DNA of 64,000 bases from Flavobacterium sp. UBA7680 (GTDB lineage Bacteria; Bacteroidota; Bacteroidia; Flavobacteriales; Flavobacteriaceae), in the NCBI RefSeq assembly GCF_002482975.1, contig NZ_DLHA01000032.1, forward strand, positions 202,302 to 266,301. Direction: 5' to 3'. The notes under the pieces were generated by a model, which was not told the origin of the DNA, did not search any database, and saw nothing but the letters and a program-made list of their open reading frames with translations. The position numbers and the translations under genes are program-made. Below are positions 27,901-35,333 of the stretch, piece by piece (the first letter of the stretch is position 1; every line of letters begins with the position of its first letter).

Positions 27901-30900
27901 GCATTGATAAACAATCTTATTCCAGGAACTTACACTGTAACCGTTACAGATGCTAATGGTTGTGCTGCAACTGAATCTATTGTTATAACAGAACCAACTG
28001 CTATGACAACATCAGCAACACAAACAGATATTTCTTGTAATGGTGCAGCAAACGGAACTGCAACTGTAACTGTATCTGGAGGAACTGGAGCATATACTTA
28101 CTCTTGGTCTCCTTATGGAGGAACTGCTCCAACTGCAACAGGTCTTGCCGCTGGACTTTTTACAGCAATCATTACTGATGCTAATGGATGTCAAACAATA
28201 CAAACAGTAACAATCATTGAACCAGCTGTTCTTTCTGCAACAATATCTCAAACAGATGTTTCTTGCAACGGAGGAACTAACGGAACTGCAACTGTAACTG
28301 CAACTGGAGGTACAACACCATATACTTATTCTTGGTCACCATCAGGTGGAACGGCTGCAACAGCTTCTGGATTAAGTGCAGGAACTTATACCGTAACTGT
28401 TACAGATGCTAACGGATGTACTACAACACAATCTGTTACAATTACAGAACCTACAATCCTTACTGCAACTGCATCTCAGACTGATGTTTCTTGTAATGCA
28501 GGAACAAACGGAACTGCAACGGTAACTGCAACAGGAGGTACAACACCATATACTTATTCTTGGTCACCATCTGGAGGAACAGCTGCAACAGCTTCTGGAT
28601 TAAGTGCAGGAACTTATACTGCAACCATTACAGATGCTAACGGATGTTTTATAACACAAACAGTAACAATTACTGAACCTTCTGCCCTTTCTGTAACATC
28701 ATCTAAAACAGATGTTTCTTGCAACAGCGGAGCTAACGGATCTGCAACTGTAAATGTAACTGGAGGAACTCCTGGTTATACATACTCTTGGGCTCCATCT
28801 GGAGGAACAAATGCAACAGCAAATGGATTAAGTGCAGGAACTTATACTGCAACTATTACTGATGCTAACGGTTGTACTACAACTCAATCTGTAACTATTG
28901 CTGAACCTACAATCCTTGCTGCAACAACATCTCAAACAGATGTTTCTTGCAACGGAGGAACTAACGGAGTTGCAACAGTAACTACAACTGGAGGAACTGG
29001 AGCTTATACATACTCTTGGGCACCTTTTGGTGGAACAGCAGCAACTGCAACCGGATTAAGCGCAGGAACTTACACTGCTACAATTACAGACGCTAATGGT
29101 TGTTCTACAACACAATCTGTTACAATTACAGAGCCAGCAATTCTTACTGCAACAGCATCTAAAACAGATGTTTCTTGCAACGGAGGAACTAACGGAACTG
29201 CAACGGTAACTGCAATTGGAGGAACTGCACCATATACTTATTCTTGGTCACCTTCTGGAGGAACAGCTGCAACAGCTTCTGGTCTTGCTGCGGGAACTTA
29301 TACTGCAACTATTACAGATGCTAACGGATGTACAACAACACAATCTGTTACAATTACAGAACCAACAATTCTTGCTGCAACAGCATCTAAAACAGATGTT
29401 TCTTGTAACGCAGGAACAAACGGAACTGCAACTATAACTGCAACTGGAGGAACAACACCATATACTTATTCTTGGTCACCTTCTGGAGGAACAGCTGCAA
29501 CAGCAACTGGATTAAGCGCAGGAACTTATACTGCAACTATTACAGATGCTAACGGTTGTTTTACAACACAAACAGTAACAATTACTGAACCTTCTGCTCT
29601 TTCTGTAACATCATCTAAAATAGATGTTTCTTGTAACGGAGGAGCTAACGGATCTGCAACTGTAAATGTAACTGGAGGAACTGGAGGAACTGGAGCTTAT
29701 ACTTATTCTTGGGCACCATCAGGTGGAACAGCTGCAACTGCAACTGGATTAAGCGCAGGAACTTATACTGCAACTATTACAGATGCTAACGGTTGTACTA
29801 CAACACAATCAGTAACTATTGCTGAACCAACAATCCTTTCTGCAACAGCATCTAAAACTGATGTTTCTTGCAACGGAGGAGCTAACGGATCTGCAACAGT
29901 AACTGCAACTGGAGGAACTGGAGCTTATACTTACTCTTGGTCACCATCAGGTGGAACAGCTGCAACAGCAACTGGATTAAGCGCAGGAACTTATACTGCA
30001 ACTATTACAGATGCTAACGGTTGTACTGCAACACAATCAATTACTATTGCTCAACCAACAATTCTTGCTGCAACAATATCTAAAACAGATGTTTCTTGCA
30101 ACGGAGGAACTAACGGAACTGCAACAGTAACTGCAACTGGAGGAACAGCTCCTTACACTTATTCTTGGTCACCTTCTGGTGGAACAGCTGCAACAGCAAC
30201 AGGATTAAGCGCAGGAGTTTACACTGTAACAATTACAGATGCTAATGGATGTTTATTAACTCAAACAATAACTATTATTACAACTCCAGATGCAACAGCT
30301 CCAGTACCAACTGTAGCTAATCTTCCGGAAATAAGTAACTATTGTGCAGTTTCAGCATCGGATATTGCTATTCCAACTGCTACAGATAATTGTGCAGGAA
30401 TTTTAAATGGAACTACAACAGATCCTTTAAGCTACAATGCTGTAGGAACTTATGTAATTACATGGACATACAATGACGGAAATGGAAACATTACGACACA
30501 GCCGCAAACAATAAAAGTACTTGCTTCTCCATTGAATGCTGTAACTTTTAGCGATGCTCAATTTACATACGATGGAAATGCTCATGCATTGCAAGTTGCG
30601 AATCTTCCAACAGGAGCAACTGTTACTTATTCTGCAAATAATACGTCAACAAATGCTGGTACATATGTAGTTACTGCTACAGTAACACCATCAGCTAGTG
30701 CGTCAAATTGTGCAGTAGTAACGCTAACAGCGAATCTTGTTATTAATAAAGCAGCACAGCAAATTACATTTAGTGCAATTCCGGTTAAAACACTTGGAGC
30801 AAATAATACCTTTAATTTAACAGCGACTTCAAATTCAAATTTAGCTGTTACTTACACATCAACATACACTACACCATTAGCTCCTGCAACAGTTTCTGCT

Positions 30901-31782
30901 ACAGGCGTGGTAAATATGTTGAGATCTGGTGATGTATTAATTACGGCTCATCAGCCTGGAGATAGCAACTATCTTCCTGCAGCCGATGTTTCACAGTTGT
31001 TAGTTATCTTAAACAACAATATCGATGTTAAGAAAATCACTATCGGAACAAAAGTTTTTGATAACCCTGGAAAAACAATTTTTTATGTTCTGCCATGTGG
31101 AGAAACAAATCCAAATGTTTCTGTCTTAAATGAGTCAGGTGCAGTTATAACTCCTTCTAGTAATTTTACAATTCAAACTCCTAAACCAGGAATTTACAAC
31201 CAGAATGTAACAATTACATCACAAGATGGAAGTTTATCAGCAACTTATTCTATCGTGGTTGTGAAACCGTTTAATTTCTTTGACATTGTTAAACAGAAAT
31301 TTAATAACGTACTTCTTGTAAATAACAATCCACAGACAAATGGTGGTTATGAGTTTGCTTCTTACGAATGGTTCAAAAACGACGAACCAATAGGAACTGG
31401 ACAGTATTATTCTGCAGGAAACAGTATTACTTCCCTATTAGATCCAACGGCAGATTATAGTGTAAAAATGACAACCAAAGATGGAAAAGTACTATATGTA
31501 TGTGCTTCAAAAATCGCATTGACAAATACGCTGCTGGCTAAAGTTTATCCTAACCCAATTGAAATTGGAAAAGTAGTAACTGTTGAAGCAGATTTCCCTG
31601 AAGAAGAATTAGCGAAAATGCAAATTAGCCTTTACACTGTTACAGGTCAATTGGTAAAAACTGTACAATCATCTACAGCTAAAACTGAAATACAATTACC
31701 TCAAACAACTGAGAGCAATATGTACATGGTAGTTCTTGAAACGCCTAACATCAAAAAAACTTTCAAAGTAATTGTAAAATAA
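21991..31782 (+). CDS. Giant T9SS-secreted adhesin with Ig-like and SprB-type repeats
   Basis: A 3263-residue protein, starting at the ATG that gives a clean signal peptide (KKKLLLFIMLLCTFFVQQKA, then NAQ); the frame opens 14 codons earlier inside the preceding gene. Order: an N-terminal beta domain (about 25-245); an Ig-like unit; one SprB-like unit; a beta domain (about 433-540); about five near-identical Ig-like repeats of about 90 residues (540-1013); 23 SprB-like repeats of about 75 residues (1013-2765) with the pattern TDVSCNGG...GGT.PYTYSWSPSGG...AGTYT.TITDANGC; a HYR-like domain; an MBG-like domain; and a type A sorting domain at about 3183-3263 (VYPNP...VTGQLVKT...KTFKVIVK). Function is surface adhesion or gliding, as with SprB; the substrate is unknown. 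Confidence 0.93.
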   Translation: MKKKLLLFIMLLCTFFVQQKANAQLGPGDIAFIGYNTNPLDGFSFIVLKDIPAGTIIYFSERGWNGTTWNVGSTESHLQWTVPSLTTVGTIISVMETAADTFTVTGTTGIGYAPGFTTGFNLNGGDQILAYQSSTGVQPVLPDLPTFIAGVHGDYNSADYDTTTKWNLAGTTGGNSSALPSGLTNGSTCISLYPAPGPEYPNAKYNGTLTGNVTTLLGLINDTANWTKDTGTTPANYPITAASYPTPSISTTPPVFTLQPTSKTICPTANTSFSVAATNATSLQWQVNDGSGFVNVSNGGVYSIVTSIGTSSTSTLTITGATSGMTAYIYRCVAGGASSVNSSTATLTVPTALGSSISSQSNASTYGANNGSATIAVTGGTTPYFYSWSPSGGTAATASGLTAGTYTVTITDSTPNGIGGCSKTQTVTITEPAGSIVSTTSLSAFTSCSGASTAQSFTISGGGLTSSLDVLAPTGFEISTSVAGIYTNNISFPNVGGVVTTKTIYARLAASATGTPSGNITVSSTGIATKNVAVTGSMNTIAFTAQPSASTICAGANTTFSATASNATGYQWQVDQGAGFANISASAPYSGTTTATLTITGATAALNGYVYRVIATGTCPSATSNNAALTINTAPAITAQPSASTICAGANTTFSATASGATGYQWQVDQGAGFANVPAAAPYSGTTSATLTITGATAGLSGYIYRVVATGTCTPNATSNSASLTVNQAPAITAQPSASTICAGANTTFSATASNATGYQWQVDQGAGYSNVPAAAPYSGTTSATLTITGATAGLNGYVYRVVATGTCTPNATSNGVALGVNQAPAITAQPSASIICAGANTTFSATAANATGYQWQVDQGAGFSNVPAAAPYSGTTSATLTITGATAGLNGYIYRVVATGLCTPNATSNSASLTVNQAPAITAQPTDSSICSGSNTTFSAGVSDATGYVWQVNSGAGFSNVTSGAPYSGETTAALTITGATAALNNYQYRLIATGNCTPAAVTNAVTLQVSDITATSTQVDVACNGDANGSLSVVPSGGVGSYTYLWSNAATSSSISNLAPGNYTVSIKDAILCEKILNFTITEPPVLVASQGTINNVSCNSGTNGTATVVVTGGTPGYTYSWSPSGGTAATASSLAAGTYTVTVTDANACQTTQSFTITEPAALAVVPSQTDVLCNGAATGSASVVVSGGTSAYTYSWSPSGGTAATANGLTAGTYTVTVTDANSCQITQSFTIIEPSALVASPVAQTNIACFGGNTGSASISATGGSGGYTYSWSPSGGTAATATGLTAGTYTVTVTDSNLCQATQSFTITEPAAALTATAVGQTDVSCNGGANGTATVSVSGGTPGYSYSWAPTGGNTASANGLSAGTYTATITDANGCQTTQSFTITEPAALVASFGSQTNVSCNGGTNGTATVNVTGGTGAYTYSWSPTGGNAATASGLTQGTYTVTVTDANSCQTTQSFTITEPAILSLTSSQTDVLCNGGATGTASVVVSGGTAPYTYLWSPSGGTAATATGLAIGNYSVLVTDSNGCSITQSFTITQPSALFATQSQISATCSTGGQASVSVSGGTTPYSYLWSPSGDTTAIATGLTAGANSVVVTDANGCTITRNFTITTTNTLVATTSQTDVLCFGANTGSAAVVPSGAPGPFTYVWSPSGGNADTATNLTAGNYSVTITSANGCSIVKNFTITEPTELIVTPSPQINTSCNGGANGSATVVVTGGTGGYTYSWAPTGGNNATANGLSAGTYTVTVQDANLCTKTQSFTITEPTILAATTSQTDVSCNGGTNGTATVNVTGGTGAYTYTWSPTGGNAATASGLVAGTYTVTVQDANLCQITSSVTITEPAILAATASQTDVTCNGLNNGTATVIPTGGTAPYTYSWSPSGGTAATATGLSPGTYTATITDANGCFTTQSVTITEPTLLTLTPSHTDVSCNGGANGTATITPAGGTAPYTYSWSPSGETTALINNLIPGTYTVTVTDANGCAATESIVITEPTAMTTSATQTDISCNGAANGTATVTVSGGTGAYTYSWSPYGGTAPTATGLAAGLFTAIITDANGCQTIQTVTIIEPAVLSATISQTDVSCNGGTNGTATVTATGGTTPYTYSWSPSGGTAATASGLSAGTYTVTVTDANGCTTTQSVTITEPTILTATASQTDVSCNAGTNGTATVTATGGTTPYTYSWSPSGGTAATASGLSAGTYTATITDANGCFITQTVTITEPSALSVTSSKTDVSCNSGANGSATVNVTGGTPGYTYSWAPSGGTNATANGLSAGTYTATITDANGCTTTQSVTIAEPTILAATTSQTDVSCNGGTNGVATVTTTGGTGAYTYSWAPFGGTAATATGLSAGTYTATITDANGCSTTQSVTITEPAILTATASKTDVSCNGGTNGTATVTAIGGTAPYTYSWSPSGGTAATASGLAAGTYTATITDANGCTTTQSVTITEPTILAATASKTDVSCNAGTNGTATITATGGTTPYTYSWSPSGGTAATATGLSAGTYTATITDANGCFTTQTVTITEPSALSVTSSKIDVSCNGGANGSATVNVTGGTGGTGAYTYSWAPSGGTAATATGLSAGTYTATITDANGCTTTQSVTIAEPTILSATASKTDVSCNGGANGSATVTATGGTGAYTYSWSPSGGTAATATGLSAGTYTATITDANGCTATQSITIAQPTILAATISKTDVSCNGGTNGTATVTATGGTAPYTYSWSPSGGTAATATGLSAGVYTVTITDANGCLLTQTITIITTPDATAPVPTVANLPEISNYCAVSASDIAIPTATDNCAGILNGTTTDPLSYNAVGTYVITWTYNDGNGNITTQPQTIKVLASPLNAVTFSDAQFTYDGNAHALQVANLPTGATVTYSANNTSTNAGTYVVTATVTPSASASNCAVVTLTANLVINKAAQQITFSAIPVKTLGANNTFNLTATSNSNLAVTYTSTYTTPLAPATVSATGVVNMLRSGDVLITAHQPGDSNYLPAADVSQLLVILNNNIDVKKITIGTKVFDNPGKTIFYVLPCGETNPNVSVLNESGAVITPSSNFTIQTPKPGIYNQNVTITSQDGSLSATYSIVVVKPFNFFDIVKQKFNNVLLVNNNPQTNGGYEFASYEWFKNDEPIGTGQYYSAGNSITSLLDPTADYSVKMTTKDGKVLYVCASKIALTNTLLAKVYPNPIEIGKVVTVEADFPEEELAKMQISLYTVTGQLVKTVQSSTAKTEIQLPQTTESNMYMVVLETPNIKKTFKVIVK
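28236..30069 (+). repeat. Tandem duplication of a four-unit SprB block
   Basis: Single units are about 228 bp. Units starting at 28236, 28464, 28692 and 28921 correspond in order to units at 29149, 29377, 29605 and 29842: each block has a CNAG unit second, an EPSALS-VTSSK junction before the third, and a TGAYTYSW unit fourth. The period is about 915 bp, larger than a single repeat. Confidence 0.75.
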
Positions 31783-31790
31783 ATAAACCC

Positions 31791-31820
31791 TGCCAGTACT
31801 AGATAAAAATAGTACTGGCA
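31791..31820 (+). terminator. Hairpin between adhesin and outer-membrane protein genes
   Basis: TGCCAGTACTA and TAGTACTGGCA are perfect 11-bp arms around an eight-base loop, starting 9 bp after the adhesin stop. There is no T run, so it may stabilise or process the mRNA rather than end it. The next ATG follows 14 bp later. Confidence 0.6.
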
Positions 31821-31834
31821 TAATATAACTTAAG

Positions 31835-32683
31835 ATGAAAAAAAATATTTACAGCTATATCACATCCATTGCCCTTTTTACGGCATTTTTAGCAGCGTCT
31901 TTAAATAGTTATGGCCAGGATAAAAAACAAGAATTTTCGATTTCTTTGGGAGGGCCATTTTCCTATATCGATTCTGATTCTTCAGGAAAAACAGTACCAG
32001 GAATTGGTGTTAGTGCAGGTCTTCGTTATTCTTATTATTTAAGCGAAAGTTTAAGTTTAGGAATTGGCGTTGAATATCAAACCTACAATTCAGATTTGAA
32101 ATTCAGTTCCTTATACGGAGCATATGCCACAACTGACGCTGAAAATGAGAATTTCCAGTTTAGATACAGAGCTACAAATGTAAGAGAAGAACAAAAACTG
32201 GCTTATATCAATGTGCCAATTAATATTCAGTTTGAAACTCCGGGAACATCAAAATTATATGTTGCTGCAGGTGCTAAAATTGGTTTCGCTTCAAGCGGAA
32301 GTTATAAAACAACTTTTCAAAATCTAACTACAAGCGGTTACTATCCACAATACAATGTAGAGTTATTTAGTCCGGCTTTTGCAGGTTTTGCAAGTACAAA
32401 CAATTTAGTAACCGGCGAGCAGGATCTTGATACAGAAGTTTCGTATTCAGCAACTTTTGAAACTGGCTTAAAACAAGAATTAGGCAATAGAAATTCTATA
32501 TACATTGGTACCTATTTTGAGTACGGTTTAAACAATATCTATGATAAAACCGGAAACGGACAGCTTGTTAAATACAATGCAGAACAGCCAGTACAATTAG
32601 GATATGACACTTTACTCAATTCTCCTAACAGCTGCACAAGACTTGTTTCATACGGTCTTAAATTAAGATTTGCATTGCGATAA
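31835..32683 (+). CDS. Outer-membrane beta-barrel protein
   Basis: A 282-residue protein with a signal peptide (about 1-27, ending NSYGQ). Alternating hydrophobic strands such as FSISLGGPFSYI, GVSAGLRYSYYL, LSLGIGVEYQTY and SYGLKLRFALR, ending in an aromatic-basic C-terminus, fit the OmpA-like eight-to-ten-strand barrel (OMP_b-brl) class. It sits directly after the giant adhesin with no room for a separate promoter, so it could help anchor or export that protein. It is not recognisably a SprF/PorP-family protein, the usual partner of SprB. Confidence 0.8.
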   Translation: MKKNIYSYITSIALFTAFLAASLNSYGQDKKQEFSISLGGPFSYIDSDSSGKTVPGIGVSAGLRYSYYLSESLSLGIGVEYQTYNSDLKFSSLYGAYATTDAENENFQFRYRATNVREEQKLAYINVPINIQFETPGTSKLYVAAGAKIGFASSGSYKTTFQNLTTSGYYPQYNVELFSPAFAGFASTNNLVTGEQDLDTEVSYSATFETGLKQELGNRNSIYIGTYFEYGLNNIYDKTGNGQLVKYNAEQPVQLGYDTLLNSPNSCTRLVSYGLKLRFALR

Positions 32684-32700
32684 TTAATTTTTGACCAAAT

Positions 32701-32740
32701 AAAAAAAGCTATTCAGTATTTATTGAATAGCTTTTTTTTG
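32701..32740. terminator. Bidirectional terminator
   Basis: AAAAAAAGCTATTCA, a short loop and TGAATAGCTTTTTTTT. It ends the adhesin operon on the plus strand and the small lipoprotein gene on the minus strand. Confidence 0.85.
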
Positions 32741-32766
32741 TATTTTAAAGTCTAAGTTCCTAATTA

Positions 32767-32949
32767 TTATCTTCTTTTCTTTTGCTGACCCGGAGCATAA
32801 GCTTTTGCACTTTTGCTGCCAGATGCTTTTTTAGCCTGCCCAGGAGGAACTTTTCCTGATGGTGAAGAAGAATTATGAACACTACAGCTTACAATACAGG
32901 CGATCAATAAAGTAAAAGAGAAAAATTTAATAAATTTTGCGATTTTCAT
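32767..32949 (-). CDS. Small lipoprotein with PPGQAKK / YAPGQ motifs
   Basis: A 60-residue protein with a lipoprotein signal (LLIACIVSC, Cys near 22). The mature part is short and basic: VPPGQAKKASGSKSAKAYAPGQQKKRR. This motif pair is widely conserved in tiny Bacteroidota lipoproteins whose function is unknown; some databases label them as an oxidase subunit, which the sequence does not support. A TAnnTTTG box lies upstream at 32969-32976, and a shared terminator follows. It is probably exported to the periplasm and outer membrane. Confidence 0.78.
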   Translation of the reverse strand: MKIAKFIKFFSFTLLIACIVSCSVHNSSSPSGKVPPGQAKKASGSKSAKAYAPGQQKKRR

Positions 32950-32968
32950 TAGTTTGTTTTTTTATGTC

Positions 32969-32976
32969 CAAAAATA
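32969..32976 (-). promoter_or_regulatory. Candidate -7 box of the small lipoprotein gene
   Basis: CAAAAATA on the plus strand reads TATTTTTG on the minus strand, a TAnnTTTG match about 20 nt before the start codon at 32949. Confidence 0.45.
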
Positions 32977-33018
32977 CTATTTTGAATATTAAAAAACTTT
33001 ATAATCATTATAAACAAC

Positions 33019-33053
33019 AAAAAACCTGTAACAGACAATTCGTCACAGGTTTT
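33019..33053 (-). terminator. Terminator of the acidic lipoprotein gene
   Basis: AAAAACCTGT and ACAGGTTTTT arms surround a short, partly paired loop about 20 bp beyond the stop at 33074. The A and T flanks fit an intrinsic terminator on either strand. Confidence 0.7.
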
Positions 33054-33073
33054 TAAATCTATAATACTATATT

Positions 33074-33277
33074 CTACTTTTTAACAGAATCTGTTGCAAT
33101 AGTTCTAACCGTATCATTTGTAACTGTATCAACATCTGGTCCTACAGTATCAATAATAGCTTCGGTCGAATCTATACTGCTTTGTGACTCTATCGTCGGT
33201 TCATTCTTCTTACACGAAAATGCCAATCCCGTTAACAAGATCAACATTGCAATTTTAATTTTTAATATCGTTTTCAT
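33074..33277 (-). CDS. Small acidic lipoprotein
   Basis: A 67-residue protein with a lipoprotein signal (MLILLTGLAFSC, Cys near 22), followed by KKNEPT and an acidic, Thr/Asp/Val-rich tail with repeated DTV (DTVGPDVDTVTNDTV). No domain is recognised. Upstream are two TAnnTTTG boxes in tandem (33316-33323 and 33337-33344, minus strand). It stands alone between terminators. A structural or stress-related envelope role is possible, but nothing in the sequence shows it. Confidence 0.7.
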   Translation of the reverse strand: MKTILKIKIAMLILLTGLAFSCKKNEPTIESQSSIDSTEAIIDTVGPDVDTVTNDTVRTIATDSVKK

Positions 33278-33428
33278 AATTATATTCTTTTTGTTTGTAT
33301 TCGTTTTAATATCTTCAAATTTAACTTTCTGAATATCAAACCTATTACATAATTACAGCTATCATTTATATGAATCAAAGAAATCGATATAAAACTCTTA
33401 TAAATTTGGTTTTTAAGTCCTAAAAATG

Positions 33429-35030
33429 CTATTCCTCATACATTTCCATCCAAAGACGCGTTTCTTCAAGATCAAGTTCTTTTTCTATTTTCCTAAAAAT
33501 CTCTTCGTTTACAGAACCTGCTTTATGCATAACTTCGAGTTTACCGCGCTCAACATTCAAAAGATCAATTTGAATTTTGGTAAAATCATTAAATATTTCA
33601 TTTCCAAAGACTTTTCCGTTTCCAAAAAAGTTCGCCGGAAGTTCCGTTTTCTGCAAACGATTAAATTTTACTTCATATTTACTTTTAATATTATGCAGTA
33701 ATTCATCATCCAGCAATGATAAATTATCTTCGATATGTGCAATGGTTTCAGAAACAATAATATTTCGAACATCATATTCCTCTGCCAAAATAGAATAACG
33801 CTCAATTTTAAGTTTTTTAATAAGCCACGGAAGCGTAAGCCCCTGAATAACCAAAGTGGAAAGAATCACACAAAAAACCAAATAAATAATCAGGTTTCTT
33901 AGAGGAAATTCTTCCGTTTTATTCAGCATTAACGGAAGTGCCAAAGCAGCAGCCATCGAAACCACGCCGCGCATTCCCGACCATCCAAAAACAATCATGT
34001 TTCGATAATCAAATTCTTCCTTCATTCGGATTTTTTTACTAAGCATCCTCGGAATCATTGTTGCCGGAATTACCCATAAAAAACGAACGACAATCACAAC
34101 AATACTAATTACAGCTCCCCAAATAAATAAAGAATCTCCAGAATAATTGCTGATTCCTTCAATAATTTGTCGCAGCTGCAATCCAATTAAAATGAAAATT
34201 AAACCGTTTAGAATATTACTCAAAACATCCCATATCGTATTGGTCATGATTCGGCTTTCATGAGAAAAAATAGTACCAGATCTTGCGGCCAAAAAAAGTC
34301 CGGTAGTTACAACTGCCAAAACTCCCGATCCATGAAAATGTTCCGCAATCAAATAAGATGAAAAAGGTGTCAATAACGTAAGTGTTACCTCAATAATGTC
34401 ATCGCAAACAAATCTTTTATGGATATAATACATTATAAAACCAATAGCCAAACCTATTGCAATCCCTAAAACCGACATCAAAACAAAGTTTAATCCAGCC
34501 TGCCACAAAACAAAATTCCCTGCTGTAATTGCAGTTAAAGCATATTTATAAGCCACAAGACCGCTGGCATCATTCACCAAACTCTCCCCTTCCAAAATGG
34601 CAATTAATCTTGGATGAAGACCTAAGCCTTTAGTAATAGACGTTGCAGAAACTGCATCTGGAGGGGAAACAATAGCGCCAAGTAAAAAAGCTAACGGCCA
34701 GGAAATATCATCTATAAGCCAGTGTGCCACAACAGCAACCAATCCTGTAGTAAAAAAAACCAACCCAACAGCTGCCAAAGTTATCGGGCGGATTGTCTGT
34801 TTAAATTCAGACCAGCTTGTATGCCATGCGGCATGATACAAAAGCGGCGGAAGAAATATAATAAAAACAACTTCGGGGCTCAACGCGATAACAGGCAATC
34901 CCGGAAAAACACTAATAATAACACCACAAAGTACCAGTACAATTGGTATTGGAAAATTATACCTTTTACTTATTAAACTAAGAAAAGCTACGCCAAAAAG
35001 TAACATTATAATTACTGTGATATTTTCCAT
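33429..35030 (-). CDS. CPA1-family Na+/H+ antiporter
   Basis: A 533-residue inner-membrane protein with about 12 hydrophobic segments and a cytoplasmic tail of about 130 charged residues. The family signatures are present: FLPPLLYHAAWHTSW early, AFLLGAIVSPPDAVSATS and the ion-binding EGESLVNDASGLVAY (Asn-Asp pair near residues 153-154), then GWSGMRGVVSMAAALALPL. It exchanges cytoplasmic sodium or potassium for protons in pH and salt homeostasis. It is transcribed divergently from the TonB receptor gene, and a 303-bp gap separates the two. The exact cation cannot be read from the sequence. Confidence 0.93.
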   Translation of the reverse strand: MENITVIIMLLFGVAFLSLISKRYNFPIPIVLVLCGVIISVFPGLPVIALSPEVVFIIFLPPLLYHAAWHTSWSEFKQTIRPITLAAVGLVFFTTGLVAVVAHWLIDDISWPLAFLLGAIVSPPDAVSATSITKGLGLHPRLIAILEGESLVNDASGLVAYKYALTAITAGNFVLWQAGLNFVLMSVLGIAIGLAIGFIMYYIHKRFVCDDIIEVTLTLLTPFSSYLIAEHFHGSGVLAVVTTGLFLAARSGTIFSHESRIMTNTIWDVLSNILNGLIFILIGLQLRQIIEGISNYSGDSLFIWGAVISIVVIVVRFLWVIPATMIPRMLSKKIRMKEEFDYRNMIVFGWSGMRGVVSMAAALALPLMLNKTEEFPLRNLIIYLVFCVILSTLVIQGLTLPWLIKKLKIERYSILAEEYDVRNIIVSETIAHIEDNLSLLDDELLHNIKSKYEVKFNRLQKTELPANFFGNGKVFGNEIFNDFTKIQIDLLNVERGKLEVMHKAGSVNEEIFRKIEKELDLEETRLWMEMYEE

Positions 35031-35273
35031 TTACTGCGGGTATTTATTTGTTTTGGATGATAATTTGTGGCTACTAAATTAATATTTTATGATAATTAAA
35101 TTAGAATATCACCGAAAAAATTACAGCTTACTATTCATACAAATATCAAAAATAATTACTTAAAAAGATGACGTTTTATCCACTCAAATAGTTAAAAACA
35201 ACGATTCAAATTCCATTTAACATATTCTGTTTTAAATGATAGAAAAAATTTAAAAATGGTCAGTTTTAATTTC

Positions 35274-35281
35274 TACATTTG
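35274..35281 (+). promoter_or_regulatory. Candidate -7 box of the TonB receptor gene
   Basis: TACATTTG, an exact consensus match and identical to the box before the ankyrin operon. The -33 TTG is not clear. Confidence 0.55.
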
Positions 35282-35290
35282 CACTGTTTT

Positions 35291-35305
35291 TATTTAGTCT
35301 AAATA
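35291..35305 (+). promoter_or_regulatory. Putative iron-repressor operator
   Basis: TATTTAG, T, CTAAATA is a perfect palindrome around one central base, placed over the expected transcription start. The same sequence with one changed base, ATTTATTCTAAATA, lies at 41356-41369, at almost the same distance from the same -7 box. A Fur- or DtxR-like repressor is the natural candidate for siderophore receptor control. Confidence 0.55.
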
Positions 35306-35333
35306 ATATAAATTAAAATCAACCAATAAAACC

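Noticed and set aside
25030..30285. Regular 228-bp repeats that might suggest a CRISPR or satellite array
   Set aside because: They are in frame within one long coding sequence and encode SprB-type protein repeats; there are no spacers or cas genes.
32767..32949. Quinol oxidase subunit label sometimes given to such tiny lipoproteins
   Set aside because: The product has no membrane segment apart from the lipoprotein signal and no oxidase genes are nearby.
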